DNA of 64,000 bases, taken from NCBI GenBank assembly GCA_030737835.1, contig CM060852.1, forward strand, positions 6,501,813-6,565,812, read 5' to 3'. A model generated the notes under the pieces. That model was not told where the DNA came from and ran no database searches. It was given only the letters and a program-made list of their open reading frames with translations. Below are positions 27,029 through 39,301 of this stretch, one piece after another. The DNA is from Acorus gramineus. Taxonomy: Eukaryota > Streptophyta > Magnoliopsida > Acorales > Acoraceae. A program made the position numbers and the translations under genes. Every line of letters starts with the position of its first letter. Position 1 is the first letter of the stretch.

Positions 27029-27842
27029 TAAGGTCAAGCTGGTAGCATTATTCTTTCCTCAACTTTTACCCTTCCTTTAATGCAGGGGCTTTCTAATCCA
27101 GGTCTGTCTCCATTAAGTGACCTATCAAATGATTGAATCACCACAATGGGAACTACTCATTTTCTAGTCATAAGCCATGTTAAAGATATTTCAGTTTGAT
27201 GTGACATCCAGAGATTTCCATATTTGTTACGCGTGTATAATTTTGTTCTTATTGAGATTCTAGACTTAAATATTTCATCTCGTCGGCATTGCAGGTGGGG
27301 TTGTATTGACAACATATGATCTCCCCAGATAACAAAATGTAGGCACTTAACAATCTAGTAGAAATCTCTGTAGTCTTTTGCTGTTGTGTTGTCTTGCATC
27401 TGGCAAGTAACTTTGTTGAGTAGTTGTTTGAAGTGAATTTTATTGGAATGTTCAATATGTTTTTGTTTTGTTTTTATTTTATATAGAGCAAGGACATATG
27501 GAATTTTAGAGTGTAGTTAATGATTCCATATATTTGAACATTTCATGAATGTATGTGCTATTATATTATAATCACTGATCAATATAGTACTGTTATTGTA
27601 TACTTCACCCACCTATTATTCAACATTAGCATTTGTCATCAAACTGAGTTTTCTAACAGATGGAAGGCTGGCAATTGTGGAAGAAAAAAAAGCAAAGAGA
27701 CTATCACAAGCTTAATTGGTTAACTTAAATCAACTTGTGACCCCTAACCTGCTGCTCTTCCACTCTTCGTTTTTCTTTTGAACCAATGTAACTTTCTATC
27801 TTTAGTTATAAAATGGTCTATCTTCTCTCAAAAAAAAAAAAA
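27029..27842 (+). other. 3' UTR and 3' flank of TPL copy 1
   Basis: Non-coding sequence following the TGA. A 3'-UTR intron is plausible (donor CCAG|GTCTGTC near 27103, acceptor GCATTGCAG near 27295). It holds the empty target (CTGTTGTGTTGTCTTGC, about 27381-27397) where the Copia element sits in copy 2. It ends at an A-run that marks the duplication junction. Confidence 0.5.
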
Positions 27843-28729
27843 ACTTAATGTTGTATAAGTTCTAAACAGAATCCAAAGTTAACATACATAATCCATGGAT
27901 ATTAGTACAATCTCTTGCATGATACTTGATATATAAAAAAAGGATCTGTTGAGCAGCTGTTTTGATGTATATCTGATGTAAATTGAATTAGTTGTCAACT
28001 TTCAACTTCACATATTATTTACACATTGCTTGTATTAGCTGATTTGGAAAATCCGAGGTTTTCTTACAGTGTCGATCTATTGCAGACATCAATAGTTATC
28101 CTTAGAAGCAATTTCTTCTTGTAAAGTGCTGATCCATTTCAGACATCAATAATGCTAATTTATATTTTATTGCAGATTTCATGGATGGCTGTGTTCTCCC
28201 ACCTGGATTGTATATTTTCCCCTTGTGAAGTAAAGTAGAAAGAAAAGAAAAAGAAGAAAGATTGGTGTTTGTTTTAAAGGTGTTTGGTTTGAAGGTGTGT
28301 TTTTTGTCTTTGTTTCCCATACGACTATACGAGGCCTCAGATTCAATGTACTACAATTTTTTTTTTTTTTTTTGTGTACAGATAAAAGCTTCCCCATCAT
28401 TCAAGTAGAGATTGGTTTCGTTTCTTACCAAAAAAAAAAAAAAAAAGTAGAGATTGGTTGTGTTGATTTTTTATTTTATGTTGGGTAAAATGTGATACAC
28501 TGCAATTGATTGTAATGTTGTATTTGAAATGTTTGTGATATCGATTGTTTGTTTCATAATTACAAGTGGTGGTTTCTCTAAGATGGTGCTGTTGCATCAT
28601 TCAGATGCTACGTTATTTAATGAAGTAATCTAACACAGTGCATATTCTACCATGTCAATAAATAAAAATATTCAATTATTCGAGTATATATGCTTCAATT
28701 TTTTTATATATATAAAATATGTATTTCGT

Positions 28730-29553
28730 GCAATCTCCAGTTCTTACTCAAACCTATATTCAAATTTCACTGGGTTTTTAGAGTAGGCCCTATGTTTTGG
28801 AGTCCTATTTTTCTTGCTTTTAGTCCTCTTTGTTCCCCTTTTTGGGCTCTCTCTCCATTTAATATAAATGAGGGTGTTGGCCAACCATTAAAACTAAAAA
28901 AAAAAACAACTTATATCCAAATTTCACTTAAAATATAAGTAAAAGTTTGATTTGATATAATGTGTCTTCAACCATTACTTTGTGTTTTATTCAAATTTAA
29001 TTAAAAAAATTCACATCTTCTTCTAATTATTTCCTATAAACATTTTCAAAGTCGTTTCCTCAAACTTTTTTACTAAATTTTTCTTCCCTCTAGGATATTT
29101 AAATTTAAAAATTAGTATATCCAATTTTTTGAAAAAAAAAATAAATATAATATTTTTTTATTAGAGTAAAAATAAAAAGTTAAAAAACAAAGATGAAAGA
29201 CTAAAAAAGAAGACTAGTTTTTTTTTTTTTTTGTTGAGATGGTGAAAATTTTAGGGGTGGAAATGCATCAAATTTTAATTCAACTAAAAGGTAGAGTTGA
29301 AGGAAAAAAAAATATTATATTAGAAGAAAATGTTGAAATAAAGGAAAAAAAGAGATGTTAAAAATTTGGGTAAAGATTTGAGTCTCCCTTGATTTGGGTA
29401 AAGATTTGAGTAAAAATTTGATTTGATATGGGTATTGGTAAGTAAAAATTTGATTTGATATGGGTATTGGTAAATGGTTGAAGAGGGTTTTAGGTGACTT
29501 TTATTCAAATTTAAATTTGTAATAAAGATTTGGGTATAGGATTGGAGATGCTC
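28730..29553. mobile_element. MITE-like TIR element, unit 2 only, with a nested retroposed tail
   Basis: Inserted where unit 1 reads TTTCGTTAAACG (about 10067). Ends are imperfect inverted repeats around ATCTCCA (GCAATCTCCAGTTC on the left; GAGCATCTCCAATCC as reverse complement of the right end). A TTA on the right flank suggests a PIF/Harbinger-type TWA target, but the left copy is not preserved. Inside, about 28772-28906 is a short A-tailed insert flanked by a roughly 22-bp direct repeat (CCTATATTCAAATTTCACT at 28753-28771 and its near copy ending 28928), a 5'-truncated LINE or SINE tail. A 34-bp tandem duplication lies at about 29410-29475. Confidence 0.6.
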
Positions 29554-30695
29554 TTAAACGCTTCAAATGTGTGGTATGCAGGCATGACTGAGGGCCCGTT
29601 TGTTAGCTCGTTTTGGGCTGTTTCTGTTTTTTAATTAAGCAGAAACCTTGAACATATTATCAAACGGGGTTCATAAAACAAATTTAATTAAAAAATTATT
29701 TACAGTTTTTAGTGTAAAAATGTTTTTTTTTTTCAAAAAGCGTAGAAAATGCGATTTCCATGAATTAAATCTATTTAAACCACTTTATTCTAAATCTTAT
29801 TTTCAAACGTGTTTTTAAACGCTCCCTGAGTATAGTATAACATTTCCCGTACTTAAGGGGGTGAGGAAAATCAATATTCCCGTATACTATGAATACAGTG
29901 CTACATCATACTACGTTATTATAGTGCATAAGGTTCTATTATAGAATGTGGACTAAAAACAATTTTATTTTTCCACAATGAAAAAAATAGGGCACGGATA
30001 GTCCCACCACCCATTTTATTTTGAGCACCACCTTTTTTACCCCACAACCTATCATTTGGTTTATTTTCAAGTTCACCACCTTATAAAAATTTCTTATCAA
30101 AGACTCAAAGCTCACCACCTTCACATTTTCTAAAACATGCATCTTTCTTCTCTCTTTTTTATTTCCCTTCTCTCCTCTCATTCCACCCTCCCTCTCTCTG
30201 TCCGCCTCCGCTTCGTCGTTGACATCCATCGGTGCAAGAGTGGATCCCGACCTCCACCATCAACGTTCACTTCCACTTCGCCCTCAACATCCATCGGTGC
30301 AAGAATGGATCCCAACTTCTGTTGATATCCTCCTCAGCTTCGTTGTAAATATTCGCTGGTGCAAGAGCAAATCCTGACCTCCGTCGATGTCCACCTCTGC
30401 TTTGTATTGGACATCCCCCGGTGCTTTGAATGTTGGTTTTGATCAAACGTTAGATGGTTTTCTATGCAAGTATGACTTTAAGTGTTTATCAATGTTTATC
30501 AATGGATTAATTGAAAAGACCTAAGTGTATAAGTAATTCTTGTTGAATTTGTGATTTTTTCTTCTTCTTATGTTTTATGAAAAAACTTTATTTATGTAGG
30601 AATCGACACGCAAATTGTCTAACAATACACATATACTCGATACACGATGTGTCTATCATTTCAGAAAACAACATTAAAGCTTCATACATTTATGT

Positions 30696-32849
30696 TGTAA
30701 TGCCCCCGAATCCACGGCCTCGTTTTGAAGCATGAAATCCGGTTCCGTTAACTTAATTCATCGAATCTCAGAGTACTCGTATTTTTTTTATTCCCAAGAA
30801 CAAAAGAAAAACATCATCATATTTATAGATCAATTGTCAAGGCTAAAATCCAATACTAATTCAATACACATCGGAAACAACTGAATTTTTTTTTATATAT
30901 CCACACTATCATACATATGGGTCCTCTACATGCCAAAGAAAAGACCAACACCTTCTACACAAGTCTAGTGCTCTGAAAATCATTATCTTGATCGCTACTA
31001 CGTGAGATCCATCAATCTAAGCCCTTAACCTGAAAGGGGAAATAATGAGGGGTGAGCAACCATACGCTCAGTGAATAGACTATCATTATTCTGTTAGTAT
31101 AGTTGTATTCAAAATATCATAATTATAATATGCCCACAGACATGTAATATATCAAGAAAATAAATATACAACAAGACCACCAAGACATGCAATAATAATA
31201 TATACACACACACACAATCCTATCCAACATGATGCATGCAACACCACGAACACGCATGTCCGTCTTCGCAGCACCTAGCTCGCAGGGCCGTTCACAGGCA
31301 TGGCCACATAGACATAGCCACAAAGACTTGGGTCCTACGTTCTCGGACCTGGCCACGTAGACGTACGCCCACCTAAACGTTGGCCACTAAGACCGAGCCA
31401 CCTAGACGGAATGTATGCATTTGCTAATTTACCACATTTTCAAACCATAAAAAAGACAGAGCATGTACGATCTCAAAATACAAATCATAATGATGTATAT
31501 ATCACCAAAAACATGCTCATATTTTTATATCCAAACTAGCAGTCATATTCCATAAAATAAGTTGGTTCTAGCATGAATACATAATATATTATTTGAAATC
31601 TACATATGAGACTCAAGTCCACTCACCTTTAGTCATCGCAATACAGTCGATGCACGTGTATGAACACCACACACTCGCACATGGAAAACTTAGCATAATA
31701 ATTATGCAATAATAAATAAAAAATCATTCAATCATGACCCAAACAACTTACAACAACACTAGGCCCATTAATCCCAAAAGCACATACCTAATAGACCTAC
31801 AATCCGCAACTCACCTTAAAAGCTTAACAAAAATCACAACTCCAAATAAATATTAAAGTGTTCATATCTCACAATGATCAAATAATTAATATCCATTTAT
31901 TTCATAAGACCCATATAATCAATCCATCCTCGAATAAATATTTAGACAAATCCAATAAGACTCAACTATAAATCCAATGATCGAAATAACTCAATCCAAT
32001 AAATTTACATCCAAATAACAATAATATCCAATTAATATTCACTGATCCTACAAAATCAAATTATCGATTTAAGATCCAATTTGAGTCACCGAGATCAACG
32101 AAATCATCAAAACCCACAAATTAAATTGTACTCATTAAACATCCATTTGGGATCCCTTTAATCTCTAAAATTCATCAAACTTGGTCATGAATCTAAATAT
32201 TTAAATTCTAAGAAACTGCATAGAAATCTTTGAAAAATCATACCTTTCTACCCGTAACTCCGAATTGGACTATTCATGATTCGTTGGAAAGATCTTTTCG
32301 AAACCTATTTCTGTTTGTAAAATACATTTTTCTCAGAAACGATCCCTCGACGGGTAGAGTTAGGCCATCACCACCCTTCATGCCTCATGAGAAATCTGAT
32401 GCAAACTCTAACCCAAAACGTGTTATATAAATAGGGTTTTTTTACCAAATTACAAAACGACCCCTCAACTATTCCAGGTTTACAACAAGGTCCTTATCCG
32501 ATTTACAAAAAGATCTTTATAGACAATCTCTAAAGGCTATTAAAAGATATTCTGGATTCGCAACTAGATCCCTGGGCCCAATAACTTAACACAAAATCCT
32601 AAAAAACATAATTTCCCGAACTTCGAATCTTACCAAATTTCAACCAAAATATCTTGAGACTATAAAGATCTCTAGAAAAATATAAAATAAATATTTCAAT
32701 ATCAATTTATAATTATTATAATTATAAATCAAATTGGACCCATTTGGGCCCACCGCCAAATCTAAAAATGAAATAATTAAATTTCAATCTAAAATTTTTA
32801 TTATATATTTAAAATAAATATATAAGGCTAAAAATACAGAGACGTTATA
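30696..32849. mobile_element. Solo LTR, probably Ty3/Gypsy type, nested in the TIR element
   Basis: A 2,154-bp block beginning TGTAATGCCCCCGAATCC and ending GAGACGTTATA, flanked by the 5-bp repeat TATGT (30691-30695 and 32850-32854). The undisturbed version of the target is present at about 34393-34410. The terminal words (TGTAAYGCCCC...GACGTTAYA) and an internal CGCTCAGTGAATA segment are typical of plant Gypsy LTRs. No internal domain or second LTR is present, as expected after LTR-LTR recombination. It is a fossil younger than its host element. Confidence 0.7.
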
Positions 32850-32932
32850 TATGTATTCGGCAGTAACCGTCTCCAATTACTACAATCATTGACACTGGTG
32901 TAGTCAAACACACAATTATAACTCATTCCAGA

Positions 32933-33285
32933 ACTTACAGTTTTTTTCTTGTTCCATCGACAAGGGCATTGTCTAACAAATATAATTATGTAGACACTTC
33001 ATGTGTCTAATGCATTCCAGAACCTACAGGTTTTTTTCTGTTCCCATCGACAGAGACATTGTCTAAGAAATATAATTATATAGACACCCCATATGTCTAA
33101 CTAATTCCAGAATTTACAAGTTTTTTTTATGTTCCCATTGAGAGGGACATCGTCTAGGAAATCTAATTATGTAGATAATGCATGTGTCTAACTCATTCCA
33201 GAACATATGCATTTTTTTCTGTTTCCATTGACAAGAACATTGTCTAGGAAATATAATTATGTAGACACCCCATGTATGTAACCAA
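32933..33285 (+). repeat. Tandem array A, about 4 units of roughly 90 bp
   Basis: Units start CATTCCAGAACCTACAGG, run through a T-run, CATCGACA, ATTGTCTAGGAAATATAATT and end with TAGACACCCCATGTGTCTA. The last segment is a hairpin (TAGACAC/GTGTCTA arms). Unit starts lie near 32933, 33013, 33103 and 33193. Confidence 0.8.
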
Positions 33286-34470
33286 AGCTAAGTGTGTGGA
33301 TCTTACTATGGACCTTACCTATATATTACATACAAAATCTCCCTTAGAGAATATTATTGTTTGCATGTTGAACATACTCATGATTCATGAGATGAATTAG
33401 TATACTGACATTGATCTAAAATTGTAAAATGGTTCAATACATATTGTTGAGAACTAAGTTTAAACAATAATGTAATACTAATTTATTCATGCTCTAATCA
33501 ATCTAGTAAAGATAATTTAGAGAAAGTTAGGGTATTTTTTTAGAAAAATGAATTGTGTTGGATGAATTTGAATGGTTTAGGATTGAAAGATAGCGTTGTG
33601 AATGCATTTTAGTAACTTGTTGAATTAAATACTATGTGTTAGTCAAATTTTCATTGTTTGTATGTTGGTGGCATTGATGAATCTCTTCTTTTTTTTCCCC
33701 TTAGAGAAGAGTATTATTGGCATGACGAGCCAGTACCTACACCTTGGGAGGTGGTTTAGGGGTACATGGCATGGTTTCAGATGATGAACCACAATTTGAG
33801 ACAGGGGACAACTATCAAGGCTACGTAGAGAGTAGTTGGATACATGATACATTATTTGCAAGATGGAACACCACTTCATGACCCAAAATCTATGTGATGT
33901 ATGTCAAAGCAAATGCACAATTGACATGGATGAATTAGTTGGCTCATGTTAGAATAAAATTTTCAATTTTTTTTGTGTTATAGATTTCAGTGCCCACAAA
34001 CAATTGGTGTTAAATCATCTTTTATGTGTTTGTAGATTTAACTTGTATTATGTGTATTGAAACATAAGTTTAAATGAAGCTGTTTAAGTTTCAACACATG
34101 ATTGTATTATGATTTGATTGTGTTTGTAGAATCTCATAATACTTTAGGGGTGAATATGTTAATTAATGTGAATGTGTTTTGGGGAATGTGAATGTCTTAT
34201 TGAATGTGAATGTTGAATGTGTTTGTAAATGTTTTATTGGATAAGTAATTCTTGTTGAATTTGTGATTTTTTTCCTTATGTTTCATGAGGAAACTTGATT
34301 CATGCAAGAATGGACAAACAAACTGTCTAATAATACACATATACTCGACACACGATGTATCTAACCTTTAGAAAAAACATTAAAACTTTCATACATTTAT
34401 GTGTTCGACAGTAACAGTCTCCAATTACTACAATCATTGACATTGGTGTAGTTAAACACACAACTATAAC

Positions 34471-35025
34471 TCATTCCAGAACCTACAGGGTTTTTTCTGT
34501 TTCCATCGACATGGATATTGTCTAGAAAATATAATTATGTAGACACTCCATTCGTTTAACTCATTCAAAAACCTACATGTTTTTTTCCTGTTTCCATCGA
34601 CGGGGTCATTGTCTAGGAAATATAATTATGTAGACATCTCATGTGTCTAACGCATTCCAGAACCTACGTGATTGTTTTTTCTATGTCTATATACATAGGA
34701 ATTGTCTAATAAATATAATTATATAGACACCCTATGTGTCTAACTCATTCCAGAACCTAAGGTTTTTTTTTCTGTTTTCATCGACATGGCCATTGTCTAG
34801 GTAATATAATTATGTAGACATCCTATGTGTCTAACTCATTCCAGAACCTACATGATTTTTTTTTCGTGCTTATCGACATAGGAACTGTCTAAAAAATATA
34901 ATTATGTAGACACCCTATGTGTCTAACTCATTCTAAAACCTATATGTTTTTTTTTCCTATTTTCATCGACAAGGCGATTGTCTAGGAAATATAATTACAT
35001 AGACATCCCATGTGTCAAACTTATG
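34471..35025 (+). repeat. Tandem array B, about 6 units of roughly 91 bp
   Basis: Same unit and orientation as array A, with starts near 34471, 34561, 34652, 34745, 34836 and 34928. A shared leader precedes both arrays (30530-30695 plus 32855-32930 for A; 34243-34470 for B), so leader and array form an internal direct duplication of the host element. Confidence 0.8.
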
Positions 35026-36602
35026 CCAATTACTTAGGGTGGTGGGATTGATCTAACCAATTACTTGGGGGTGGTGAGAAGGGGAGGGTGGTGCCCTTAA
35101 TGCATTTTTGGGAGTTATGCACGGATGGCAATATTGTAAATAAAGGGTGGTGTTTAATATAAATGGGGTGGTGGAAATATCCGCCCTCAAAAAATATACT
35201 ATTATATCCGGGGCAGCGCTATGACCTCAACATATTTTCATTTTTTTTAAAATAGTAAACATCATCTAATGATGTATATGCTTTAATAAAAAGTGCATAT
35301 CCTTCTATTTCGAGTTAAATGAACCAATTTTTAGGAAGTGTAAGAAATTTTTTAATGAGGTATATAAATCATCTAACTAGGTATATATTTTACTGAATCT
35401 GTAATGAGGTATACAGGTCTGTATTTTGGACTGAGAAAAAAATTGAGTGTAACAAACTAGCAGCACTCAAAAAAAAAAAAAAAAACGTTTTAAGTAAAAA
35501 CGGTAAAAAGAAGCCCAGCCCGGTCCAATGTTTATTGATTGTATCATTGACCCCATTAAAAACCCAAAAGAAAAAAAATTGTGGACCCAAAACCTATCCA
35601 ATTTCAGTCTACATGAGTTTTGAATTTTTAAAAAATAACATATCTCATCTAATTAGATACAGACTTTTATAAAAAAGTAAAGCATATACTCTAATGAATT
35701 GCATGGATACATTTATAAAAAAATATAAAATATTTCTATTGAAACATATATCTCATTAATGTGAGTATATACTCCTTTAATTTTCTATCGATGCATATAA
35801 GACTAGAATTGTGGCTGAAAAAAAATCGTGTGTAATAGCACTATGAAAAAAATCATCGGACTAGCTGATTAGGACCCTTATCTTCCATCAAAGTCGGGGG
35901 ACGCGAGGATCACCAGTGGACGGACATATGAATGCGCCGATTGCTACTAGTTACGTTGCCAATCTCCTCTTTCTACTATGCTTTAGGTTTCTAATCATGG
36001 ATTTGTTTTTGTTTTTTTTCTTTCACCATTTTTTATGTTAATTTGAATCTCTCCCATCACTACATAATCGTGTATGTATAATGAACAAAACTCATCAACA
36101 TTACACCCCTCTTTCCTTCACCTATTTGTATATTAGATGCCTCTTTTTTTTGTAATATGTTTATAAAAAATTTATTTTACAGATTGTACCATTTGTTTAA
36201 TGGATAAATTTTATTTTATAGACATATTCAATAATGTTGATAATGAAATTATCATGCAACAATTTTAAAATATGAAATCTTGTTGAGGATAATTGTAAAA
36301 GTTTATATATTGAAAATCATTGATCTCATATATTTGATGGTTTATTTTTTATTAATGTAAATTGTTGTTCTATTTTCAAAAAAAAAAAATTATGTTTTGA
36401 TAAATATGTAACAAAAGTAGGTTTTTTAAATTTTTTAATAAATTTATTTATTTTTTAATAACCCCATCTATAAAATTTTCTATAACACTGATTATTTCTT
36501 AGTATATATTTCATTTTGTATAACAATTTTTACTCCAATAGAAAAATATATAATTGAAAAGTGCGTACTCATGTTACTTGAATGCAGCAGTCACAAAAAA
36601 GG

Positions 36603-37104
36603 GGGATTTTTAGTTTTAAGTCCCTGTAAACATGTTTATTTAGGGATCGATCTCTCCATTCTTTATATTTTTTTTCAAGTCCTCATATTCAACCGCCTAT
36701 TTAATTTTTAGTCCCTCCGTCGAACGTCCGATCATACACCGTTAATTTGTGAAATGTAATTTTATTTTTAAGTCCTTGTAAACTATGTTATTTAGTGTTA
36801 AGTCCCTATAAACTATGTTATTTAGTTATCAGTCCCTGTAAAATATGAAGAAGGGAGGGACTAATCACTAAATAACATAGTTTACAGGGACCTAAAAATA
36901 AATCACATTTCACAAATTAACGGTGTATGGACGGACGTTTGACGGAGGGACTAAAAACCAAATAGGCGGTTGAATATGGGGACTTGAAAAAAAATATGAA
37001 GAATGGAGGGATTGATCCCTAAATAAGCATGAAAAAAAATATGAAGAATGGAGGGATTGATCCCTAAATAAGCATGTTTACATGGACTTAAAAATAAAAA
37101 TCCC
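36603..37104. mobile_element. Fold-back MITE (near-complete inverted repeat), unit 2 only
   Basis: The 502-bp element reads GGGATTTTTAGTTTTAAGTC at the left and the complement of GGGATTTTTATTTTTAAGTC at the right. The two arms, about 36603-36840 and 36850-37104, are inverted copies along almost the whole length (for example CAAACGTCCGTCC-type and ACCGTTAATTTGTGAAATG words on both arms). The right arm has an extra 45-bp tandem duplication (around 36985-37075). It lies in the A-run of the SINE's 5' target duplication; unit 1 has the empty site at about 12008-12019. The exact duplication cannot be told from the A-run. Transcripts would fold into long hairpins. Confidence 0.8.
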
Positions 37105-37111
37105 AAAAAAA

Positions 37112-37334
37112 ACTCATGTTTTATTTGTCCCCAATGGTCATAGCACAATGGTTCAGGGCTTACCTGTGTTAAGGGTAAGTCTTAGGTTTGAGTCTTGGCG
37201 CTGACTTACCCACCTGTTTGTTGGTGATTATTCGAAAGAATTTTTCGTGGGACCGGGGCAAACAGGTAAAGGTAGTTTTCCCAACTCGACCATAAGGTCG
37301 GCCACGGGGGGTCCATTTGATATAAAAAAAAAAA
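37112..37334 (+). mobile_element. tRNA-derived SINE, unit 2
   Basis: Orthologue of 12020-12245: CATAGCACAATGGTTCAGGG A-box region, GGTTTGAGTCTTGG B-box region, terminal A-run, and downstream repeat CAGTCACAAAAAAA at 37335-37348. Its upstream flank has been split off by the fold-back MITE. Confidence 0.7.
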
Positions 37335-39195
37335 CAGTCACAAAAAAATAAAAAAAAGTAGTTTATTCAAATAAATGTTATACGAAAGATAAGAGACTTA
37401 TTCGTATCTTAACTTGGACAAACAACAAAAGTGGAATAAGGTAAGAGAATTGATACACTCAGTTTGTTTTACAATTGAGACTACAGTCCCATACACTATG
37501 ATAGCACAGTATATACTACATTATCATAAAGGGTTCTATCATAGTGTATGGTAGAAAAAAAAAGTCATTTTTTCAATGTAAAAAAATATATACATTATTA
37601 TATCTTAGTATATACTTCATTTCGTATAACATCATATATTTCATTAAGAGAGTACAATTTAAAAGAAAAAAGAAAAATGGTGCGGACTGTGGTTGGTGGT
37701 ACACAATGGGCTGGACATATCATTTTCTATAAAGTAAAGGATGATGTTATGTACAGCCCCTTTTCAACCCATATTCCAGTCCACGTATGTTTTAATTTTT
37801 TTTAAAAATAGTATAGATTCTAATGAGTTACATGATTTTATAAAAAAATTGAATCACATACTCTAATAATTACGTACATTGATACATTTATAGAAAATGT
37901 AAAAAATTTATATCAAAACATATACCTCATTAAATGTGAGTATATAACGCCAATAAAATATATGAGATTGAAATTGAAGCTGAAAAAGGACAATGTATAA
38001 CAACACTTGTAAGGCTAGTTTGGCGAGGGGTTAAGTTGTTCTAATTTGAGGAGATAAAATATCCATCAATTTTATTCATATTTATATTTGTTAAAAATGA
38101 GATAAAAAATAGATAAATATCACAGCCTTTGAGTGAAACAAAATATTTTTATTTTTATTTTAAAATTATAGCAATTGTCTAGAATTTATCCCATTAATTT
38201 TGCATCTGGTTTTGGGGTTGAAACACTACTCTTTGTTGCTAATCTTCGTGCACTTGATGTTGTTCATATTTTACAGTAATACATCATCTCATTTAATATA
38301 CAACAGCAAATATAGGTGTTTGTGTCGCATTTCATTAACATCTAAATCGGTGAGTGGAAAGCAACACTCCTATACCTATGGCTTTGCCCCCCTAATAATC
38401 ATAACCGTCGCCACGTACGCAATCATTAAGAAGTACAAAGTTGGTGGGAGGGACACTTTCCCATGAAAACATTCATTCAACCATCCAACAGCAATCCCTA
38501 TAATTGATTTAATTTTTTCTTGAAGCATGAAGTAAATAATATAGAAAGTGAAATATAAATTTAGATAAATAGGTACATATTATTTTTAAAAAAGAATCAT
38601 TTTTTTTTAATTTTTATGCACTGAATTATTAGAGTATATATTGCGTTAAAACAATATGCATTCTACAAGTAAAGTGTATAGGCGGTTGGAGGTGTAAAAC
38701 AAATTATGTACAGTTTTACCAACGAAGAAAAATTGTGTTTAGCTCTTTGGACTAGATACTGTGAATTTTTTATCTATAGTTTATTTTGGGCTTTATTGGC
38801 TGATTGATTTCACTTTGCGCTAAAAAATATTATATAAAGTCATGGAAATTTTTGGCTATATGGGATGTGTAAGTTATTGACAATATCTTTTAGGGAATTT
38901 TGCATCTATACCCCTGGAAAATGCCTATTTTTGCGTTATACCCCCATAAAAAAGCTAATTTCATCTATACCCCTATAAACTTCTTTTGTGTTTCAACTAT
39001 GCCCCTCCGTCTGTGTTCGTTACCGAGACTGAATCAACCATGGTTACCGACCTAACTCTACTGCATGAAATATCTGTTTTACCCCTGTTGTTAACTCAAC
39101 CCTAAATCCCCAAAATTACTCTCACTCCCTCTCATACCTTCTCCTTCCACCGAAAAACCCTCCACGAAAACCCTAACCCAAAAATCTGCAAAACC

Positions 39196-39275
39196 CCCTT
39201 CCAAACCTGAAAACCCCCCTTCTAAACCTGAAATCCCCTCTTCCAAACCTGAAATCCCCTCTTCCAAACCTTAAA
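39196..39275 (+). repeat. Short tandem repeat inside the MULE 5' leader
   Basis: Three to four copies of a roughly 20-bp unit of type TTCCAAACCTGAAATCCCCTC between the left TIR and the transposase ATG. It may hold sub-terminal binding sites or simply be leader sequence. Confidence 0.65.
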
Positions 39276-39301
39276 ACTTCAAAAACCCACGTATTACGGC
39301 A

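Larger units (their letters stand above)
9170..27858 (+). repeat. Tandem segmental duplication, unit 1 (contains TPL copy 1)
   Basis: From GTTCTAAACAGAATCC at 9170 the sequence is repeated in the same order and orientation from 27859. Collinear blocks are: 9170-10070 with 27859-28729; 10071-10490 with 29554-29989; about 10490-12006 with about 35190-36600; 12018-13788 with 37110-38892; 15106-15180 with 44717-44787; 15180-15490 with 45539-45840; about 16062-27300 with about 45850-57233; and about 27390-27842 with 62484-62941. Unit 1 carries its own insertion at 13789-15096 and an extra block at about 15493-16061. Homology stops at an A-run near 27829-27842. Confidence 0.95.
29990..35188. mobile_element. 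Large TIR element, unit 2 only, containing a solo LTR and tandem arrays
   Basis: 5,199 bp between an 8-bp AAAAAATA repeat (29982-29989 and 35189-35196); unit 1 has the uninterrupted site near 10490. The left end GGGCACGGATAGTCCCACC is matched by the reverse complement of the right end, GAGGGCGGATATTTCCACC, and the similarity continues through CACCACC words for about 45 bp. It holds 65-75-bp GC-richer repeats at about 30210-30430, a nested solo LTR (30696-32849) and two direct copies of a leader plus hairpin array. No intact transposase is seen; a faint WHDEPVPTPWEVV reading near 33710 vaguely recalls plant mobile domain proteins but is too short to rely on. An 8-bp duplication would suit hAT, long TIRs would suit Mutator; undecided. 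Confidence 0.65.

Noticed and set aside
33643-33879. Possible plant mobile domain protein inside the large TIR element
   Set aside because: Similarity is limited to a few words (WHDEPVPTPWEVV and a GYMAWF-like motif) next to stops; too weak for a call.
32933-35025. Regular 90-bp repeat arrays that superficially look like a CRISPR array
   Set aside because: The units are contiguous tandem repeats without unique spacers, and the window is a plant nuclear genome.
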